Source: Kiritimatiellales bacterium
Lineage (GTDB): Bacteria; Verrucomicrobiota; Kiritimatiellia; Kiritimatiellales; Pontiellaceae
DNA length: 9,787 bases
Direction of reading: 5' to 3'
NCBI GenBank assembly: GCA_030630445.1
Contig: DAOVNC010000092.1
Location: forward strand, 1 to 9,787
Position 1 is the first letter of the stretch. Every line of letters begins with the position of its first letter. Shown piece after piece: positions 6,124 through 9,787 of this stretch. Under the pieces are notes generated by a model, which saw nothing but the letters and a program-made list of their open reading frames with translations, had not been told where the DNA came from and ran no database searches. The position numbers were made by a program, and so were the translations under genes.

Positions 6124-7401
6124 ATGGAACAGAAAATCAACAGACCGTTGGGAATCGACCTTTTCGCTGGCGCAGGAGGATTATCCCTTGGATTTGAGCA
6201 AGCTGGATTCGATATTGCAGCGGCAGTTGAAATTGACCCGGTTCACTGCGCGGCACACGAATTCAACTTCCCTTATTCAAAAACCATATGCGCCAGTGTT
6301 GTAGATTTGAAAGGTTCCGAAATCCGCCAGTTGGCAGGTATTGCAGAAAAGGAAATCGACGTTGTTTTCGGGGGCGCACCCTGCCAAGGGTTTTCCATGA
6401 TTGGAAAGCGTGCCCTTGATGATTCCCGCAACCAGTTGGTTTTCCATTACGTACGCTTGGTGCGTGAACTAAAGCCCAAATATTGCGTATTCGAGAACGT
6501 GAAAGGCCTCACCGTTGGAAAACACGCCAAATTTCTAGAGGAACTCATCGAAGCACTCAAAGACTCCGGTTATGAGGTTTTATTGCCATATAAGGTTTTG
6601 AACGCTTCCGAATATGGCGTACCCCAACAGCGCCACCGACTTTTTCTCATTGGCGCCCGCAAAGGGGAACCTTTGCCGAAATATCCTGAAGCGACTGCAG
6701 AACGCGTGCATGTTTGGGATGCAATCGGCGACTTGCCAAATGCCGATGATTATCCTGAACTTGAAAAACATGATTCGGCGTATGCTGCGTGGAATACCGA
6801 ACATTCCTATGCACGAAAATTGAGAGGGCTGGATCCCGATCCATCAAACTTCGGCTATAAGAGAATGTTCGACAACAGCATCCTGACTTCCAGCACACGA
6901 ACCAAGCATACCCCTGTATCCCAAGAACGGTTCCTTTCCACGAAACAGGGCGACACGGAACCAATCAGCCGCTTCCGGAAACTCGACCCGGAAGGCTTTT
7001 GCAATACGCTTCGCGCAGGGACGGACAGCGCACGGGGGGCATTCACCTCCCCACGCCCTATACATCCCTTTCTTCCCCGTGTCATCACCGTCAGGGAGGC
7101 CGCCCGCCTACACTCCTATCCCGACTGGTTTCGGTTCCACATCACAAAATGGCATGGCTTCCGTCAAATCGGAAACAGCGTTCCGCCGCTTTTGGCTCGC
7201 GCTGTCGCCACCCAAATCATGCAGGCCATGAATGTTTCTCCCGGCAAGCCTAGACGGATGTTAAAGCCCCAAGATCCAGCCTTACTTTCTTTCGACATGA
7301 AAACTGCGGCAAACTTTTATAATGTGCCGCACAACACCATTGCCCAAAGAACACGCAAGAACGCACCTTCCAGAAACCAAGCACAACTACAACTAGGATA
7401 G
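6124..7401 (+). CDS. DNA (cytosine-5) methyltransferase, type II R-M family
   Basis: A 425-residue C5-cytosine DNA methyltransferase with the canonical motifs in order: I (DLFAGAGGLSLGF, 12-24), IV (GGAPCQGFS with catalytic Cys87), VI (ENV, 124-126), VIII (QQRHR, 168-172), IX (REAARLHSYPDWF) and X (QIGNSVPPLLARA, around 348-360). The region between VIII and IX is the target recognition domain; its sequence specificity cannot be read by eye. All catalytic parts look intact, so the enzyme is probably active. After motif X there is an extension of about 55 residues that contains a helix-turn-helix-like stretch (about 391-413, DMKTAANFYNVPHNTIAQR). The ATG at 6124 has no good ribosome binding site but is the first possible start. 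GC content is clearly lower than in bioF and the SNF2 gene, suggesting acquisition. The remnant of an endonuclease gene starts four bases after the stop. Confidence 0.93.
   Translation: MEQKINRPLGIDLFAGAGGLSLGFEQAGFDIAAAVEIDPVHCAAHEFNFPYSKTICASVVDLKGSEIRQLAGIAEKEIDVVFGGAPCQGFSMIGKRALDDSRNQLVFHYVRLVRELKPKYCVFENVKGLTVGKHAKFLEELIEALKDSGYEVLLPYKVLNASEYGVPQQRHRLFLIGARKGEPLPKYPEATAERVHVWDAIGDLPNADDYPELEKHDSAYAAWNTEHSYARKLRGLDPDPSNFGYKRMFDNSILTSSTRTKHTPVSQERFLSTKQGDTEPISRFRKLDPEGFCNTLRAGTDSARGAFTSPRPIHPFLPRVITVREAARLHSYPDWFRFHITKWHGFRQIGNSVPPLLARAVATQIMQAMNVSPGKPRRMLKPQDPALLSFDMKTAANFYNVPHNTIAQRTRKNAPSRNQAQLQLG
7395..7398 (+). promoter_or_regulatory. Ribosome binding site of the endonuclease remnant, inside the methyltransferase gene
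   Basis: AGGA ends directly before the methyltransferase TAG stop (7399-7401) and lies seven bases before the ATG at 7406. This suggests translational coupling of the original methyltransferase-endonuclease pair. Confidence 0.5.
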
Positions 7402-7405
7402 ATCC

Positions 7406-7739
7406 ATGAGCAATCCGAATCGCTATCAGGCTATCATCGCGAAAATCTTCTCCAACCCAAGGGAGGCAATTCGTGGTTCCCGTGCAAGCCAAGGGAGGTT
7501 CCGACAAACACGGAATTGTTCAAAGCCAGCAAGATATCGCATGCTGCAAACAAAAGTTTCCCGAACTGATTTGCCGAGCCGTGTCTGCCCAATTCATGGA
7601 TAAGGATATAATTGCCTTGTTTGAACTAGCTGTAATGGAAGGTGCGGTCAAGGTTGTGGATGAAAAGCACTACCAATTGGTTCCGGCGGCATCGATTTCC
7701 CCAGAAGAACTCCGGCTCTATACCACTTTCCCTGAATAA
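7406..7739 (+). pseudogene. Remnant of a type II restriction endonuclease gene, internally deleted and frameshifted
   Basis: The ATG at 7406, with its own ribosome binding site, starts MSNPNRYQAIIAKIF, which looks like the N-terminus of a restriction endonuclease family I recall beside C5 methyltransferases. After about 15 codons the frame goes out of register and ends at 7603 without further family-like sequence. In another frame, from about 7461 to the TAA at 7737-7739, the C-terminal part of the same kind of protein is readable: GRQFVVPVQAKGGSD, then a segment with FPELICRAVSAQF, then DIIALFEL and DEKHYQLVP. The QAK could be the last part of a PD-(D/E)xK-like site. Members I remember have roughly 300 residues, so about 200 central residues appear to be missing, with the junction near 7450-7461. 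Restriction activity is therefore very unlikely. A short protein could still start at GTG 7473 (88 residues). The family assignment is from memory. Confidence 0.68.
7457..7498 (+). repeat. Direct 10-base repeat at the deletion junction
   Basis: CCAAGGGAGG occurs at 7457-7466 and again at 7489-7498, 32 bases apart. The first copy covers the junction of the endonuclease remnant; the second encodes part of the QAKGG segment. Confidence 0.6.
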
Positions 7740-7750
7740 ATTTCCCGTCC

Positions 7751-9787
7751 ATGACCTCCCTCGAACTCACTCCGCACGGCATTGTTGTCTGCCGCGACCC
7801 GAAGCTAAAGGAATTCGCGGAATCCGACGCGGCGGGGCTGGTGGCTCTCGGCGGGCAAAAACTCCAGATCGAGACCGACCTGTCCGTCTCTTACTGGAAA
7901 AACTTTGCAAGCGGGTTTTTGCGGGAGCTCTGCCATATCCCCGAAGGCGAAGCCGTGGAGGTTCCGCCCCCGTCATCCGCCGAGTTGGCGGAGTTGGTAC
8001 TGAATGCCCCGCCGATGCGCGGCGCGGAATATCTTTCATCCGACATGCTTTCCTCCCTTTGGAAGCGGATGGTGGATTGGACGCAGGAACAACTGACCGA
8101 CCGCGGGCTGGCGGGATTTCTCGAAAACCACGCGCCGCTCTGGTCGCGCGTCGGGCGCGTTACGCTGCACCTCGCCGAAAACAAGGGCGACCCCGAATTC
8201 CCGTTCGCCTTCATGGCCACCTATGCCTCCGGCCTCTCCGCCGCCGGCCGCGTAAAGCAACTCCCGCTCGGCAAGGCGCTCAAGGAATATGCCGGAGCCA
8301 ACAACAAACCGGCTCTGCTCAAGCTGCTCTCCCCGCTCAACGCCGCCGCCAAAACCAATGAACTCATCGCCGACTTGGTGGAGACCGGCGACATTTTCCA
8401 TCCCCTCGTCTGGCTACCCGGCGAGGCCTACGAATTTCTCCAAGGCATCCCCGCCTACGAGGATGCCGGGTTGCTCGCCCGCCTGCCCAACTGGTGGAAA
8501 AAGAAGGGAAGCCGCCCGCAAGTCGCCGCCACGATCGGCGAGAAAAAGAAAAGCAACCTGGGCATCAACGCCCTGCTCGACTTCCATCTCGATGTAATGA
8601 TCGACGGCCACCGCCTGACGCGCGAAGAGATTTCCGCACTGCTCGCGGGCGAGGACGGCCTCGTCATGCTGCGCGGCCAATGGGTGGAGGTGGATCGCGA
8701 AAAACTCCAGCAGGCCCTTTCCCACTGGGAAGCCATCGAGCAGCACGGCGGTATTTCGTTCGCCGAAGGCATGCGCCTACTCGCCGGTGCACCCGCCAAC
8801 CTGAAGAGCGAAGAGGAGCTGGAGGAACACCGCGAATGGGCTTTCACCCAGCCCGGAAAATGGATGGCGGAAATGCTGGATCAACTCCGCGACCCCACAC
8901 AGCTTGCACCTCCCAGCACGCTCAACGCCAAACTACGCCCCTATCAGGAAGCCGGACTCAATTGGCTTTGGCTCTGCGCCAACACCGGACTCGGTGCCTG
9001 CTTGGCCGATGACATGGGACTGGGTAAAACCATCCAGATTCTGGCCGCCCTTCTACGCAAGAAAGCCGAAGCCCCGAACAGCAAACCCGCGATCCTCGTG
9101 GTGCCTGCCTCGCTGGTCGGCAACTGGAAGCGCGAGGCCGCGAACTTCGCGCCATCGCTCCATTTGTTCATTGCCCACCGCTCCGAAACCGAACACCTGC
9201 AAAACCCCGACCTTGCAGTCGATCTGGTCATCACCACCTACGGCATGCTCACCCGCCTGGAATGGCCCGCCGAAACCGAATGGAGCTGGGCGATCCTCGA
9301 CGAAGCACAGGCGATCAAAAACCACTCCACCCGCCAGAGCAAGGCCGTCCGTGCGCTCAAGGCCGAAGCCCGCTTTGCCCTGACCGGCACGCCGATCGAA
9401 AACCGCCTCGGCGATCTGTGGTCGCTCTTCGACTTCCTCAACCCCGGACTGCTCGGTAGCGCAGCGCAATTCAGCGCCTTCACCAAAGCCATCCAGTCCG
9501 GCAACCACGAACATTATGCACCGCTCCGACGGCTGGTTTCCCCCTACATCCTCCGGCGGATGAAAACCGATAAATCCATCATTTCCGATCTTCCCGACAA
9601 AACCGAAATGAAGGTGTTCTGCGGACTAAACAAACCACAGACCAAACTCTACCAGCAATCCGTCCAATCCATGCTCGAAGAGCTGAAGGAATCCGACGGC
9701 ATTCAGCGCAAGGGCCTCGTCCTCACCTACCTCATGCGCTTCAAGCAGATTTGCAACCACCCCGACCAAGCTACGGGTCACGGGGAA
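7751..9787 (+). CDS. SNF2-family ATPase / helicase-like protein (3' partial)
   Basis: The frame is open for 679 codons to the right edge. Residues about 270-330 (with HRLTREEISALLAGEDGL and MLRGQWVEVDREKL) match the SNF2 helicase-associated domain (PF12419 type). The SNF2 ATPase core follows: motif I DDMGLGKT (420-427), motif Ia-like VVPASLVGNWKRE, motif II DEAQ (517-520), motif III LTGTPIEN (TGTP 545-548), then PYILRRMKTDK and MRFKQICNHP. The helicase C-terminal half lies beyond the edge. Such bacterial Swi2/Snf2 proteins translocate on DNA and remodel protein-DNA complexes; the role of this branch is not well known. The ATG at 7751 is the first start after an in-frame TGA at 7733, and it has no visible ribosome binding site. 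It begins 11 bases after the endonuclease remnant, so it may be read from the methyltransferase transcript or from a promoter in the decayed gene. Its high GC matches bioF rather than the methyltransferase. Confidence 0.92.
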   Translation, partial: MTSLELTPHGIVVCRDPKLKEFAESDAAGLVALGGQKLQIETDLSVSYWKNFASGFLRELCHIPEGEAVEVPPPSSAELAELVLNAPPMRGAEYLSSDMLSSLWKRMVDWTQEQLTDRGLAGFLENHAPLWSRVGRVTLHLAENKGDPEFPFAFMATYASGLSAAGRVKQLPLGKALKEYAGANNKPALLKLLSPLNAAAKTNELIADLVETGDIFHPLVWLPGEAYEFLQGIPAYEDAGLLARLPNWWKKKGSRPQVAATIGEKKKSNLGINALLDFHLDVMIDGHRLTREEISALLAGEDGLVMLRGQWVEVDREKLQQALSHWEAIEQHGGISFAEGMRLLAGAPANLKSEEELEEHREWAFTQPGKWMAEMLDQLRDPTQLAPPSTLNAKLRPYQEAGLNWLWLCANTGLGACLADDMGLGKTIQILAALLRKKAEAPNSKPAILVVPASLVGNWKREAANFAPSLHLFIAHRSETEHLQNPDLAVDLVITTYGMLTRLEWPAETEWSWAILDEAQAIKNHSTRQSKAVRALKAEARFALTGTPIENRLGDLWSLFDFLNPGLLGSAAQFSAFTKAIQSGNHEHYAPLRRLVSPYILRRMKTDKSIISDLPDKTEMKVFCGLNKPQTKLYQQSVQSMLEELKESDGIQRKGLVLTYLMRFKQICNHPDQATGHGE

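Noticed and set aside
6083..6304. 73-residue frame before and inside the methyltransferase start, as a possible controller (C) protein
   Set aside because: Most of it overlaps the methyltransferase in another frame, and it shows no helix-turn-helix pattern.
7642..8361. 239-residue plus-strand frame overlapping the SNF2 N-terminus
   Set aside because: It is an Arg/Pro/Ala-rich shadow of a GC-rich gene. The SNF2 frame from 7751 contains real motifs and stays open to the window edge.
6124..9787. A DISARM-like defence system (C5 methyltransferase plus SNF2 protein)
   Set aside because: No drmA, drmB or drmC-like gene is seen, the SNF2 protein has the helicase-associated domain of the widespread bacterial type, and the base composition of the two genes differs. 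The right part lies outside the window, so it cannot be fully excluded.

Overview
The window looks like part of the chromosome of a GC-rich bacterium, probably of the PVC group (Kiritimatiellota or a Verrucomicrobia relative). The main hint is the end of the large secreted protease: a calcium-loop segment (DIDGDGLPNTWE, then NPDNDPYTNMEEYIAGLNP) followed by a short C-terminal beta domain, an arrangement I associate with secreted proteins of those phyla. The STN-like fragment at the left edge fits too. This placement is inference from memory, not a search.

Layout. Positions 3-290 hold the C-terminal end of a protein with an STN/secretin-like fold. Positions 295-906 (minus) encode a CPBP-family membrane protein. 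Positions 970-2130 (plus) encode BioF, divergent from the CPBP gene. Positions 2127-4418 (minus) encode a secreted metzincin protease (signal peptide, prodomain, HExGHNMGxxH zinc site, MAM domain, Ca-loop segment), whose stop codon overlaps that of bioF. Positions 4562-5203 and 5257-6024 (plus) encode a compact BioH-like alpha/beta hydrolase and BioC. Positions 6124-7401 (plus) encode a cytosine-5 DNA methyltransferase. Positions 7406-7739 hold what appears to be the gutted gene of its partner restriction endonuclease. Positions 7751 to the end encode an SNF2-family ATPase cut off by the window edge.

How the genes work together. BioC, the BioH-like esterase and BioF form the early biotin pathway: BioC methylates malonyl-ACP so it can be elongated to pimeloyl-ACP methyl ester, BioH removes the methyl group, and BioF condenses pimeloyl-ACP with alanine to give KAPA. 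The protease gene, on the other strand, separates bioF from bioH-bioC, so the pathway must run from at least two transcripts. bioA, bioD and bioB are not in the window.

The methyltransferase and the endonuclease remnant look like a decayed type II restriction-modification cassette between bioC and the SNF2 gene. Base composition supports this: hand counts of single 60-base lines give about 47-48% GC in the methyltransferase (6181-6240, 6781-6840) against about 72% in bioF (1981-2040) and the SNF2 gene (8221-8280). The endonuclease keeps about 15 N-terminal codons and a conserved C-terminal segment in a different reading frame; the middle is missing. The methyltransferase is therefore probably solitary now. 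I found no tRNA, rRNA, CRISPR array or insertion sequence, and no gene-free stretch over 300 bases; the longest gaps are 4419-4561 and 6025-6123.
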